A stretch of 49,598 nucleotides of DNA, from contig DNFT01000083.1 in assembly GCA_003486385.1 (NCBI GenBank), forward strand, positions 1 through 49,598, in the 5' to 3' direction. Position numbers and translations under genes: made by a program. How positions within the stretch are numbered: the stretch's first letter is position 1; every line of letters starts with the position of its first letter. Shown one piece after another: positions 1 to 8,082 of this stretch. The DNA is from Eubacterium sp. (GTDB lineage Bacteria > Bacillota > Clostridia > Lachnospirales > Lachnospiraceae). The notes under the pieces are model-generated. The model ran no database searches and was not told where the DNA came from. It saw nothing but the letters and a program-made list of their open reading frames with translations.

Positions 1-859
1 CCTCAATCATCTGATTTGCCTGTATCTCATCCATTTCATCTGAATAAGTATCCATGCTCCTGCCAAGAACATGATCAAATTCATCAAGGACATCCGTCAT
101 CAATCCCTTATCAATCCGACTTTTACACTCTGCAATCAGCACAGCAGGGATTCCATAAAATGCTTCTGCAATACTTCCTGTAATTGCTCCAAGTGTATCC
201 GTATCTCCACCAAGTGATACTGCATTACGCACTGCGTCCTCAAAATCCTTGGATTCCAGAAATGCGATGATTGCCTCTGGTACTGTTCTCTGACATGTCT
301 CATCCATGTGATATTCAGGTCTGATCTCATCAAGTGTTCTATCAAGATTATAGTTAAACTCCCTCTCTATATACTCTTTGATTTCTTCTTTTGAAGAGCC
401 ATTCCTTGCCATGTATATTGCACTTGCAGTTGCCTCTGCGCCCTTTATACCTTCTGGATGATTATGTGTCGCATTCGCTGTAGCTCTAGCTACCTCTCTG
501 ATTCTTTCCATCGAGTCATAAAGCCAGCCTACAGCTGACACTCTCATGGCTGAACCATTTCCATAGCTTCCGTATGGTTTCGGATTATTTTCTTTAAGCC
601 AATGTCTGAAGTTTCCACCATAACCTGCATGTGGATATCTTTTTCCCCAATCCTGCATATTGGATGCTACCGCATCTTCAATTTCCTTTACTGCAGCTTC
701 CGGTCCGACTGCCAGGAGAGCTTCTCCAACTGCTATTGTCATAACGGAATCATCTGTAAAGCCACAGCCTTTACTAAACAACTCAAAGTTCTTTGTCTTA
801 TCTCCTCTGTCAAATTCAAACGGACTTCCTATAATATCTCCTAATATTGCTCCGTACAT
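1..859 (-). CDS. ADP-ribosylglycohydrolase family protein (C-terminus cut by window edge)
   Basis: The minus frame from the ATG at 859 runs open to base 1, giving 286 codons without a stop. The start is supported by GGAGGC just upstream. The N-terminus reads MYGAILGDIIGSPFEF and continues with GFTDDSVMTIAVGEALL, the Mg-binding TDD motif of DraG/ARH hydrolases. Near the end SLGGDTDTLGAITGSIAEA supplies the second metal-binding motif (GGDTD). The family removes ADP-ribose from proteins or nucleic acids, or cleaves related ADP-ribose conjugates, in the cytoplasm. Little can be missing, because the second metal motif lies about 60 residues before the edge and family members are 270-330 residues long. 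A macrodomain gene lies just upstream on the same strand, which suggests a shared ADP-ribose theme. A terminator at 967-1005 separates the two, so this gene probably has its own promoter. The exact substrate cannot be read from the sequence. Confidence 0.9.
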   Translation of the reverse strand, partial: MYGAILGDIIGSPFEFDRGDKTKNFELFSKGCGFTDDSVMTIAVGEALLAVGPEAAVKEIEDAVASNMQDWGKRYPHAGYGGNFRHWLKENNPKPYGSYGNGSAMRVSAVGWLYDSMERIREVARATANATHNHPEGIKGAEATASAIYMARNGSSKEEIKEYIEREFNYNLDRTLDEIRPEYHMDETCQRTVPEAIIAFLESKDFEDAVRNAVSLGGDTDTLGAITGSIAEAFYGIPAVLIAECKSRIDKGLMTDVLDEFDHVLGRSMDTYSDEMDEIQANQMIE

Positions 860-966
860 ATATGCCTCCAATCCCCGAATTACTCCGGCAACTCTCTTTC
901 TTTGTTACAATATAAGTATAGTTGAAAGGCATCTTCATATGGTCGCTGTTCGGGCGACACTTTTAA

Positions 967-1005
967 GATAAAAAACAAACGCCGATACTATGTGAGTACC
1001 GACGT
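967..1005 (-). terminator. Rho-independent terminator after the macrodomain operon
   Basis: An 11-bp stem (979-989 with 995-1005, two G-U pairs on the minus strand) with a 5-nt loop is followed on the minus strand by TTGTTTTTT. It lies 16 bases after the stop of the 106-aa gene. The stretch 860-966 between it and the ADP-ribosylglycohydrolase start holds only leader sequence; TATACT/TATATT boxes near 909-922 could be its -10, but I see no convincing -35. Confidence 0.75.
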
Positions 1006-1020
1006 AAAAATTTGAACAAA

Positions 1021-1341
1021 TCAATATTTACTTGTAAACTCTTCATAGAAAATATCTTCTTCATCCGCTGTTGTATCCTTATCTATGAATTCCTGCAAGT
1101 CTTTTTTCATATTATCAAATACTTCATGACTATGACTTTTATTACAAAAAGCTGTATGCATCATACATCCATATACTCCACATGTAATTGCATCATATCT
1201 TTCACATCTTTCCAAGGTTATCCTACACGATTCTTTATATTCCTCATCTGCAATAATCGTGCCACCCTCACTGCCAATAGAATTCGGTTTATATATGTCA
1301 TCCCACATATCAATCTTGCTCCTATACTCCAAGAATTTCAT
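1021..1341 (-). CDS. Hypothetical protein, 106 aa, macrodomain-linked
   Basis: I do not recognise this protein. It is acidic (C-terminal KDTTADEEDIFYEEF) with a cysteine-containing centre (ERCERYDAITCGVYGCMMHTAFC: five cysteines in about 25 residues). That could bind a metal, although it is not a standard CxxC finger. There is no signal peptide or membrane segment. Its start overlaps the last 20 bases of the macrodomain gene, so the two are very probably translationally coupled and expressed together, and a terminator follows it. The coupling suggests a function alongside the macrodomain protein, but this is inference from position only. Confidence 0.7.
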   Translation of the reverse strand: MKFLEYRSKIDMWDDIYKPNSIGSEGGTIIADEEYKESCRITLERCERYDAITCGVYGCMMHTAFCNKSHSHEVFDNMKKDLQEFIDKDTTADEEDIFYEEFTSKY

Positions 1342-2386
1342 TCGTATACTTAAATAATGTCACATTCAGCTGCATAATATCATACTGCTTATCTATAATA
1401 GCCTTCTGCACGATCAGATCCACCTTACTACTTGGGCTAAATGCCCAGTCTGCTCTGGCAAGTAAGTCTTTCGACTGTTCTAGATCAAGCTTCAGTGCAA
1501 TACAGAGTGCCATCACAGTCTTCTTCTTTGGATGATAATTCTGGTCACATTGAATCTTTGAAAAATGTTTTCTATCAAGGTTTGCCCGTTTCCACACATC
1601 CTTATTATCAAGATGCGATTCGTCGATCAGCTCAAATAATTTATCATGAAATGAAACGCCAATATTTGCAAGCTGGTCTTCCAAAGAAATGTCTGCTGAC
1701 AGCATACAAGGCTCTGCTAACCCTATATCTTCCTCAAGTGGATAGTTATCTTCTGCTTCTCTTTGAAGCATTTCCTCATAGAACGCTTCCTCTGGCAATT
1801 CTCTCATGCGAGCGTTGCTTCTGCTTCGCACCGGATATTCTTTTCTATGACTTTCCTTGACATAATTAGCATCTATGTAGGAATCAATATCACCTACAAT
1901 CTGACCGGATAGCTGAAAAGACCTTTTATCAAACACTACCAATATAATTTCAATTTCATTTTTGGTAAGAAACTGGCTGAATACTGACACAGCAATCTGC
2001 AATGCCTTATCCTTCGGAAATCCATATACTCCTGTCGAAATTAATGGAAATGCAATGCTATCGCACTTAAGTTCCAATGCTTTTTGCAATGATTTACGAT
2101 AGCAGTCCTCCAGAATTTCAAATTCATGATGCAATCCATCCGTCCATACCGGTCCTACTGTATGAATAATATATTTTGCCTTTAGGTTATATGCACCAGT
2201 GACAGCAATATCACCTCTTGCAATTTTGCCGATGTTCGCTCTTTCTGCGAGAAGCTTTTCTTTGCCTGCTGCCTCATATATTGCTAAGTCCGTGCCACTT
2301 GCACATATCGGATTTGGATTAGCAGTATTTACGATTACATCTGCTTTTACCTTTGTTATATCGTTTCTGACAATCTTAAATGACAT
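1322..2386 (-). CDS. Macrodomain protein with C-terminal helical/HTH-like domain
   Basis: Residues 1-155 form a macrodomain, which binds or hydrolyses ADP-ribose derivatives. It starts MSFKIVRNDITKVKADVIVN, the typical opening, followed by the ADP-ribose loop TANPNPICASGTDLAIYEAAG and the second loop PLISTGVYGFPKDKAL. A variable charged linker (about 170-240) leads to a C-terminal all-helical domain (about 245-354) with KTVMALCIALKLDLEQSKDLLARADWAFS, which resembles an XRE-type helix-turn-helix. The reaction is expected to be O-acetyl-ADP-ribose or ADP-ribosyl-ester hydrolysis, and the C-terminal domain may tie it to DNA or a partner. The start is supported by AAGGAGG 8 bases upstream. It lies 18 bp after a GNAT gene and overlaps the next gene by 20 bp. 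Confidence 0.88.
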   Translation of the reverse strand: MSFKIVRNDITKVKADVIVNTANPNPICASGTDLAIYEAAGKEKLLAERANIGKIARGDIAVTGAYNLKAKYIIHTVGPVWTDGLHHEFEILEDCYRKSLQKALELKCDSIAFPLISTGVYGFPKDKALQIAVSVFSQFLTKNEIEIILVVFDKRSFQLSGQIVGDIDSYIDANYVKESHRKEYPVRSRSNARMRELPEEAFYEEMLQREAEDNYPLEEDIGLAEPCMLSADISLEDQLANIGVSFHDKLFELIDESHLDNKDVWKRANLDRKHFSKIQCDQNYHPKKKTVMALCIALKLDLEQSKDLLARADWAFSPSSKVDLIVQKAIIDKQYDIMQLNVTLFKYTNEILGV

Positions 2387-2404
2387 TGCGGCACCTCCTT
2401 ATTT

Positions 2405-2878
2405 TCATAACGGTAAGTTCAAATGACAATAAATGATATCATCCTCATCATCAACAATTGCCCCCATTTTTTTGAACAAACCTTTGCTTCTTTCATTGCT
2501 ACTATCAATTCTTATATTAATTCTATAGTAGCCCATAATCTCATATATCCAATTTAAAAACTGCTCTAATAGAACAGCTCCATAACCTTGTCCTTGATAT
2601 TTCTTAACGATTACAATAGCAAGTTCTGGAATGCTTTTATCCACACTCTGTAAAGCTACTCTGCCAAGTAAATCACCATTTTTCAGGAATACAGAAAAAT
2701 TAATATCCGTTTCATCTTCAAGCATATTTTCCCAATAAACCTTTATCCCTATATCTGGATCAACTTTATATAATTTCCCGAAAAGGTACTCTGCTTCAGC
2801 TACATCCCTAAACAACTCTTTATCATTTTCTGATACACGCCTAATATCAAATTCTTCTGAATGAAATTCTTGCTCCAA
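2405..2878 (-). CDS. GNAT family N-acetyltransferase
   Basis: This is a 157-aa acetyltransferase of the GNAT fold. Motif A is visible as IVIVKKYQGQGYGAVLLEQF (Q/RxxGxG/A acetyl-CoA pyrophosphate loop), followed by motif B with RIDSSNERSKGLFKKMGA. The only good start is TTG at 2878, preceded by GAGGG with 8-nt spacing. The acceptor is unknown. It leads a probable operon with the macrodomain gene and the 106-aa gene, so a role in small-molecule or protein modification together with ADP-ribose chemistry is possible but unproven. Bases 2879-2963 upstream are AT-rich leader sequence. Confidence 0.85.
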   Translation of the reverse strand: MEQEFHSEEFDIRRVSENDKELFRDVAEAEYLFGKLYKVDPDIGIKVYWENMLEDETDINFSVFLKNGDLLGRVALQSVDKSIPELAIVIVKKYQGQGYGAVLLEQFLNWIYEIMGYYRINIRIDSSNERSKGLFKKMGAIVDDEDDIIYCHLNLPL

Positions 2879-2963
2879 CCTTACTTCCCTCTTCCGTCAA
2901 AATATATATATGTTTACATCCTTTTCAGTGAAATGCAACAATATTTTTCAGAAACTCATTACA

Positions 2964-3554
2964 TTATAATTCAGTATATGATATCCGATATTCAAACAAT
3001 CTCATTCTCTTATCATTATGCACTCTTGAAATTAGTTCCTTTGTTGGATTGTTCAAACAAATAATCCCATACACTTTTTTACCTTTGAATTTTTCACTTT
3101 TCTCAAACCATTCAAGGTACTGTGCTGTCTGTTCGTAGGCATCATCATAGCCACTGTCCTTCTTCAATTCGACTACATATAAATTTCCTGCAGTATCTTC
3201 ACACAATAAATCAAGTCTTCCAACTGGAATAATATATTGCCGACCATACTCACCTTTACGTTTATACACTTTAAGGTTCATACCAAATACAGGCATACCA
3301 CTTTCTATTCTTACAGTAAGCTCATCTTCTAACAGCTTTTCATTAGAGAACTGCTGCCGTTTTACACCAATGTCTATTGTAACTTTCTCGGTACTGTCGG
3401 TGTCATCAATATCTGGTTCAGCTGCCACATCACACTTCTTCAATCTCGCATTGTGATTATCCAACTTTTTCACTCTGTCGCGAATGGCTTTAGCAAAGTC
3501 CAGAGTCTGATAATTAGCCAGTAACTCATTTAATCCGTTTCTGAATATCTTCAA
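2964..3554 (-). CDS. NucS-like PD-(D/E)XK endonuclease domain protein
   Basis: The C-terminal half (about 70-190) matches the C-terminal nuclease domain of NucS/DUF91: NEKLLEDELTVRIESGM, then GRLDLLCED (catalytic Asp about 115), YVVELKK (Glu129-x-Lys131), and an EQTAQYLEWF helix carrying the QxxxY-type motif. The N-terminal 65 residues are charged and lack the DNA-clamp domain of archaeal NucS, so this is a short nuclease module. It is expected to cut DNA, perhaps branched or mismatched. Its start overlaps the end of the upstream DUF1016 gene by 29 bp in another frame, so the two are coupled. The product of the second gene is the same fold class, so a two-nuclease unit is likely. Confidence 0.82.
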   Translation of the reverse strand: MKIFRNGLNELLANYQTLDFAKAIRDRVKKLDNHNARLKKCDVAAEPDIDDTDSTEKVTIDIGVKRQQFSNEKLLEDELTVRIESGMPVFGMNLKVYKRKGEYGRQYIIPVGRLDLLCEDTAGNLYVVELKKDSGYDDAYEQTAQYLEWFEKSEKFKGKKVYGIICLNNPTKELISRVHNDKRMRLFEYRISYTEL

Positions 3555-4536
3555 CAGATGGCAGTTGCTTTTCCAGATTATCCGGCAAACTACTGGTTAT
3601 TTTGTATTCGCTTACACCAATCGGCTTTGAAATATCCTTGAGCGAATATTCTGCGACCACATTATTTTTGCTTTTGCACAGAAGCAAACCAATGGACGGA
3701 TTATCCTGCTCTTTTTTCAAAATGCCGTCCACGGCTGACAGATAAAAGTTTAGCTGACCAGCATATTCCGGCTTAAAGTCGCCGGTTTTCAATTCGATAA
3801 CTACATAACAGCGAAGATTCAGGTTATAGAACAACAAATCAATGTAAAAATCATCACCGCCTACATTCAGGTGATACTGGTTTCCCAGAAATGCAAACCC
3901 TGTTCCAAGCTCCAGAAGGAGCTTTGTGACGTCCCGAACCAGTGCCTGCTCAATATCCCGTTCGAGCATATCCTCCCGGAAAGGAATAAAATCAAATACA
4001 TATGGATCTTTCATTGTCTGCGCTGCAAGTTCACTTTGCGGAGACGGTAAGCGGTGATCAAAATTTGTGACCTTATCTGCCAGAACCTGTCTCTGATACA
4101 AGTTGCTTTCAATCTGATGGACAAGAACATTTCGAGACCAGCCGTTTTCCGCTGACTTTTTAATATACCATTTGCGTTCATCCATATCAGCGACCTTATC
4201 CAGAAGAACTATATTGTGACCCCATGGAATTTGTGCAACAACCTGTTGCACAAATTCTCGGTCTGGATAAATCTCTGCGAATTTTGCCATATACTTCAAA
4301 TTACGAACAGAATATCCTTTGCTTTCTGGAAAAGCAATCCGAATATCTGCAGCAAGGTTATCAATAAACTTATTTCCCCATGATTTATGTTCATTGATTA
4401 CGCAACCAATATCATAATAGAGAAGCAGCATATCTGCATTCACATGAACTGCCGCACGATATTGTGCCGCAGTAATTTCAATTTTAATATTCTCAATAAT
4501 GGAAAGATACTCAGCCGTATTCACTAACATGCTCAT
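3526..4536 (-). CDS. DUF1016 / YhcG-family PD-(D/E)XK nuclease
   Basis: At 336 aa this is a full-length member of the YhcG (DUF1016) family. The N-terminal helical part (about 10-165) contains the characteristic GYSVRNLKYMAKFAEIYP and IPWGHNIVLLDKV segments. The C-terminal nuclease domain carries DDFYIDLLFYN (Asp233), VVIELK (Glu248-x-Lys250) and a following AGQLNFYL helix (Gln261). The family is predicted to act in DNA restriction or repair and is often carried in defence islands and beside type I restriction genes; a type I hsdS fragment lies 3 kb away. A GAGG ribosome site precedes two alternative in-frame ATGs (residues 1 and 3). It overlaps the NucS-like gene downstream. Confidence 0.9.
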   Translation of the reverse strand: MSMLVNTAEYLSIIENIKIEITAAQYRAAVHVNADMLLLYYDIGCVINEHKSWGNKFIDNLAADIRIAFPESKGYSVRNLKYMAKFAEIYPDREFVQQVVAQIPWGHNIVLLDKVADMDERKWYIKKSAENGWSRNVLVHQIESNLYQRQVLADKVTNFDHRLPSPQSELAAQTMKDPYVFDFIPFREDMLERDIEQALVRDVTKLLLELGTGFAFLGNQYHLNVGGDDFYIDLLFYNLNLRCYVVIELKTGDFKPEYAGQLNFYLSAVDGILKKEQDNPSIGLLLCKSKNNVVAEYSLKDISKPIGVSEYKITSSLPDNLEKQLPSVEDIQKRIK

Positions 4537-4641
4537 CGCCTCGCTTTCACATAATTCCTATCATTATTTTCTCTATAATAAGATGCTCATACACAATTTT
4601 TTAATAATTCAGGTAACCACATGAGCACAGATACAACAACA

Positions 4642-5247
4642 TCAGCCATCCAGCAACACCGACATCAATTCATTGACCTTCTTGTACACTCTTAGTTTTT
4701 TGGCATATATGGAAAGATTTTGCAAATTTTTCTTCTCATCCTTTGCATAAGCGTTCAATGCCTTACTAAATATTTCATGATCAAGCCTTGAACGATATTT
4801 GAAGCAATCACAAATCGTACGCTCTCGATCATATACGGAGAGCTTAACCCCGTAAAAATCATCCGTTACTCTCCCCAGTTCATATATTTCTGGTTGAACA
4901 TAATACGTTTGCAAAGCCAGTACATCTACATCCAGTTTTGTCCGGGACATAGATCTCGGTACAGCAATAGACCATTTACGAGGTGCAAAGTCACTATAGC
5001 CATAATGAAAAAGAGCCGATTCCACACAAATAATTGCCTTTGGGATCAATGCTGCAATAAGCTGTTCTTCAGAAGATGTGTTCCCATCGGCAAGTTGATA
5101 GTATCCGTGCCGAATGCGTTCAAGGTATCCGGTGTTGCAAAGATTCACAATGTCAACAGCGGGTATGCCAGCTGCAACAAAATCTGATGTTTTTGCAATA
5201 CCGCCCTTTTCTATAATTACCTGTTTTGAAAGAGTTTTCTTATCCAC
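4642..5247 (-). CDS. AbiEi-type antitoxin/transcriptional repressor, toxin partner absent
   Basis: This 201-aa protein has the architecture of type IV toxin-antitoxin antitoxins of the AbiEi family. An N-terminal winged-helix domain (about 5-60, AKTSDFVAAGIPAVDIVNLCNTGYLERIRHGYY) is followed by the C-terminal domain (about 65-195) with ICVESALFHYGYSD, AVPRSMSRTK and DRERTICDCFKYR. AbiEi proteins repress their own promoter and neutralise the AbiEii nucleotidyltransferase toxin. No AbiEii gene follows; instead, downstream on the same strand there is a 105-bp gap and then DUF1016. Either this is an orphan regulator, or it controls or pairs with the nuclease genes. A palindrome sits inside its promoter, consistent with autoregulation. 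Confidence 0.85.
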   Translation of the reverse strand: MDKKTLSKQVIIEKGGIAKTSDFVAAGIPAVDIVNLCNTGYLERIRHGYYQLADGNTSSEEQLIAALIPKAIICVESALFHYGYSDFAPRKWSIAVPRSMSRTKLDVDVLALQTYYVQPEIYELGRVTDDFYGVKLSVYDRERTICDCFKYRSRLDHEIFSKALNAYAKDEKKNLQNLSIYAKKLRVYKKVNELMSVLLDG

Positions 5248-5308
5248 GTATTCACCAACTTTTTATTAAAAACCACACACACTCAATCCACTTTTGTGCT
5301 TGTATTTT

Positions 5309-5336
5309 ATTATATCATTCAAATTGAATTAATCAA
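5309..5336 (-). promoter_or_regulatory. Promoter with internal palindrome for the AbiEi gene
   Basis: On the minus strand TTGATT (5336-5331) and TATAAT (5314-5309) are separated by 16 bp. Between them lies the palindrome ATTCAA-A-TTGAAT (5317-5329). AbiEi proteins are known to bind inverted repeats in their own promoter, so this is a good operator candidate. The sequence is AT-rich, which raises the chance of coincidence. Confidence 0.6.
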
Positions 5337-5390
5337 TAATTTCACGCACAATTTTATAATTTCTGTGTATGAAATTTTTAATCAAATGCG

Positions 5391-5475
5391 TTTCTCCGTC
5401 AAAACTGCTTTTGCATGATCAATGATCATGTCAACGCAACGGAAGTGGTTTACTGTTTCAATCACACCAACGGCA
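5391..5475 (-). pseudogene. fic gene scrap (about 28 codons)
   Basis: The minus strand here encodes a stretch matching residues about 120-148 of the intact Fic protein at 10.3-11.2 kb (ET-NHFRC-DMIID-AKA-LTE). At the DNA level it is near-identical to 10758-10837 with scattered changes. No start, Fic motif or stop remains. It is a leftover of a second fic copy, not an expressed gene. Confidence 0.75.
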
Positions 5476-5550
5476 AAAACATCAACACGTTTAAAGCTCG
5501 GTTTCTGTCCTTTTTGCTGACACAGGAAATACTGCTTCTGGATACAGGAA

Positions 5551-5579
5551 GCCGGACTCCATCGAAAATGAAGTCCGGC
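5551..5579. repeat. Hairpin after the broken tnpV
   Basis: Perfect 8-bp inverted repeat GCCGGACT / AGTCCGGC with a 13-nt loop. There is no U-run on either strand, so it is not a typical terminator. The second tnpV copy in this window is also followed by a hairpin, so this may be part of the mobile element end. Confidence 0.5.
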
Positions 5580-5587
5580 AAGATATT

Positions 5588-5954
5588 ATCATATATACGA
5601 TTTGTTCCAACACAATTTCCTCTGCCCAATTGTGGATATTGTTCATGGCTCGAATTCAGGCCATCTGTTCTGCTGCTTTCAGTTCCTCAGTTACACCCTC
5701 AGCGCCCTTCATCTGCTCAACAATCAGGGACAAACGCTCCTGTGCCTGCTCGTTCAAATCGGCAAGATAAGTCCAGAGCTGCCCTTCCAGAACCAGATCG
5801 TTAAATCTCATAGGGCTATGCTCTTCAGATACTCTCTGTGCAGCTGCCCATATTTCCCGATAGGGCGTTCCTCATTTGGAAGCTTCAGATCCGGGATGTA
5901 GTAATCACCAGCCAGCACATAGTCCATATTGTTGATACTCTTTTTGTTTTTCAT
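5588..5954 (-). pseudogene. tnpV pseudogene (transposon-encoded protein TnpV)
   Basis: The minus strand reads MKNKKSINNMDYVLAGDYYIPDL, then EERPIGKYGQLHREYL, the signature of TnpV from Tn4451-type elements. A one-base deletion near 5815 shifts the frame; the product continues as FNDLVLEGQLWTYLADLNEQAQ in the next frame. A TGG-to-TGA change near 5660 then stops it inside the C-terminal MNNIHNWAEEIVLEQ segment. Two independent lesions show that it is dead. The intact homologue at 9.4-9.8 kb aligns throughout. TnpV has no well-defined biochemical role. Confidence 0.85.
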
Positions 5955-6108
5955 AAAGGCTTTTAATGCCTTCCCGGAAAATATCAGATTCCATTGCATA
6001 ATCACCGTTTGCCAGTAAATATCCAAACATCCGGATTACTTCCTTCTGTGCATAATCTTTATTACTCAGCCTGATGGTCCAGCGACATCCGCCTTTTGTT
6101 TTCTGCAT
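5905..6108 (-). CDS. Small basic protein next to parM remnant, possibly truncated
   Basis: This 67-aa frame begins MQKTKGGCRWTIRLSNKDYAQKEVIRMFGYL. The RWTIRLS beta-strand followed by two predicted helices resembles ribbon-helix-helix DNA-binding proteins encoded behind parM/stbA genes in clostridial conjugative elements, where they act as the partner of the actin-like filament. The last residues (from about 55) run into the tnpV start in another frame, so the natural end is uncertain. With parM and tnpV both broken, this is probably a relic. Confidence 0.4.
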   Translation of the reverse strand: MQKTKGGCRWTIRLSNKDYAQKEVIRMFGYLLANGDYAMESDIFREGIKSLYEKQKEYQQYGLCAGW

Positions 6109-6117
6109 TATACCGAC

Positions 6118-6957
6118 CTACCTTTTGTTCATTTGATGAGTTGCCAGAAGCTCATAGCCTTTGGCATTCAGTCTGATATCCTCAAGATAAGCTGCATTTT
6201 CTCTTGCATTTCCAAATCTTCTCATAATGATTGCTCCGCCACCTACATAAAGAATGTTGGAATAAGCAAGGTCAAACCCACTCTCTTCAAGCATACCTTC
6301 TATATCCGTTGCAAATGCTTTCAGCTTCGATATGATAATCTCTTTAACATCCTCAGGAATTACCACATCCTTACCAAGTATGAAATTCTACACCACACTT
6401 TCCGGAACTCTACCACCTGTAGCCTCTGCAATAGCCGCGTTGATTTCCTGAAACAGGGTAATTATGGAGTTGGGTACGGTGACGCATTTATCCGGTTGCA
6501 CCTTTCTCTCGTCAATAAAGATGATATCCTTGGTCCAAGAACCGATATCCGCTACAACATATCGCCATGCATGTTGCCCATACAGTCTGCCACCGCCGCA
6601 AAACACTGCGGAAAACAATATACATTTTCAATTGTTATGATATAATCCTCATCTTCAAACTCGATAAAATGTGGACCACTTCGTTTCAAATACGCTACTA
6701 GCTTCGCCTGTTCCTTGCCAAATCGCTAAAAGGAAGAAATCCTCATCCGCTGTCTTATCCTCGTGAACTGTCTTACGCTCCCCACCAATGCAGTAATAAC
6801 TGCCATCATAATAAAAGCTGTTCTCTGCTACCGGTGATCTACCGTTACACCTCACTACTCCATTACCAAAAATGTGATGTTTGGTCTTCATAAGCGAAAA
6901 CCCATGATCAATGCCGATTACAACCGACTTGTCCTGTGAATTATTTTCTTCGTACAT
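6118..6957 (-). pseudogene. ParM/StbA-like plasmid segregation ATPase, multiply broken
   Basis: Three frames together reconstruct an actin-like segregation ATPase. The N-terminal piece (6957-6655) has VVIGIDHGFSLMKTKH, the phosphate-1 loop. A second segment (about 6660-6570) reads EDEDYIITIENVYCFPQCFAAVADCMGNMHGDM. The next (6618-6388) has YVVADIGSWTKDIIFID, the phosphate-2 loop, and the last (6366-6118) has ILYVGGGAIIMRRFG, the adenosine motif. A stop, at least two frameshifts and an internal deletion after DEDFFLLAI separate the parts. ParM moves plasmids or conjugative elements to daughter cells, so an integrated element was once here. An AAAGGCAGG site precedes the original start. Confidence 0.85.
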
Positions 6958-7096
6958 ACTCTGTACCTGCCTTTCTGCCCTGCGGGTGTTTTATTTTGTA
7001 GGTATAGAATATAAAAAATCCACCCCACCTACATTGAATGTAAATTGAGTGGTAATTGAGTGGTAATTGAGAGAAAATTGAATTCATAATTTACAT

Positions 7097-7593
7097 TATG
7101 AGAAGTTCGCCGATGGAACCGTAAAATGTATCGAGGAAGAAATACCGTTTGAAGTGCCGGAGGGGTGGGAATGGTGTAGGTTAAATTCTATTGCAACATT
7201 TGAACTGGGAAAAACATTAGACACAGCAAAAACACAGGCACTTATAAACCTTACCTAAGAAGCGTGAATGTTCGCTGGAATAGTATTGATTTAAATGATA
7301 TTAACTGTATGAAATTTGCCCCCAATGAATTATCACGCTATTCTATCACAAAAGGTGATTTACTTATTTGTGAAGGTGGCGATGTTGGCAGAAGTTGTGT
7401 GTGGGAAAAGGACGAAGAAATGTATTACCAAAATGCATTGCATAGAGTACGCTTCTATATGAATATAAATTCTTATTTCTATATGTACATTATGATGTAT
7501 TACGCAAATTCGGGAAAGTTACAAGAAGTATGCAAGGGGGTTACAATTAAGCATCTTACACGAACAACATTACTTTGTTTTTATCACACCTAA
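7097..7593 (+). pseudogene. Type I restriction specificity subunit HsdS, internal fragment
   Basis: The plus frame from 7097 reads YEKFADGTVKC then EEEIPFEVPEGWEWCRL, the classic opening of an HsdS target-recognition domain. A one-base deletion near 7230 shifts the frame; it resumes as PYLRSVNVRWNSIDL and continues through SITKGDLLICEGGDVGRSCVW and GVTIKHLTRT. Both ends are missing: the left border falls near 7097, and the right end runs into a DUF6602 remnant of the opposite strand near 7590. No hsdM or hsdR is present. It is a transposition or recombination scar. Confidence 0.85.
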
Positions 7594-7827
7594 TTTTTTA
7601 TCACAATTTCTATATGAGGGAAAAGCTGTAAATCCCGGTCTAGAGATAAAGTTTCTCGTCTCATCATAATACACACTCAATAATCCTGTTAAAATGAATT
7701 GAAATCCTATATGTTGCTCTTCATCTGTATGCCTGAAGAATAAGTATTCGGCTTTTGCTCCTATTTTCGGACGCTTTTTAAAAATACTCCATTTACTTAA
7801 TGCTCCAATATATCCTATCAGATCGTC
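7590..7827 (-). pseudogene. C-terminal remnant of a second DUF6602 gene
   Basis: The minus strand is clearly homologous to the last third of the intact DUF6602 gene at 19.7-20.6 kb. It encodes DDLIGYIGALSKWSIFKK, and later SRPGFTAFPS-RNCDKKLG. The 5' two thirds are missing and are replaced by an IS66 tnpA fragment whose reading frame stops inside this remnant. The two copies differ at many positions, so this is an old or imported paralogue, not a recent duplication. Confidence 0.8.
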
Positions 7828-8069
7828 AAAATCGGATGAGATCCGGAGTCCGTTTCTGCCGGCAGGTTTAACTCAACAAAACCGGATTCAGATGATTGTT
7901 CCAGTACTTCCTCACGAATGATTCGAAGCCAGTATAAATATGCATGACGGCTACTGAGTCCACTCTGTTTGCAATACTCATCTACTGTCAGATTGGTATT
8001 GTTACGATCCTGAATGATGGTTTTCCATTGTTGAATGTTATAATTTCGTTTTGCTAAACGTGTATCCAT
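7818..8069 (-). mobile_element. IS66 family accessory protein TnpA, truncated
   Basis: The 83-aa product has the IS66 OrfA pattern: RNYNIQQWKTIIQDRNNTNLTVDEYCKQSGLSSRHAYLYWL, a helix-turn-helix of the type that binds IS66 ends, then a short acidic tail. The usual protein is longer, and the tail here (SHPILTI) ends where the DUF6602 remnant begins, so the 3' part, tnpB and the DDE transposase tnpC are all gone. GGAGGA lies 8 bases upstream of the start. Function is unlikely. Confidence 0.75.
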
Positions 8070-8082
8070 TTGGAATGTCCTC

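Noticed and set aside
1441..1860. A 139-codon plus-strand frame inside the macrodomain gene
   Set aside because: It is antisense to a well-supported macrodomain/HTH gene and has no domain or ribosome site.
5415..5901. Overlapping plus-strand frames of 129 and 99 codons
   Set aside because: They are the reverse strand of the fic scrap and the tnpV pseudogene; the protein similarity is all on the minus strand.
6133..6645. A 170-codon plus-strand frame across the parM remnant
   Set aside because: The minus strand clearly encodes actin-like ATPase motifs; the plus frame has no recognisable feature.
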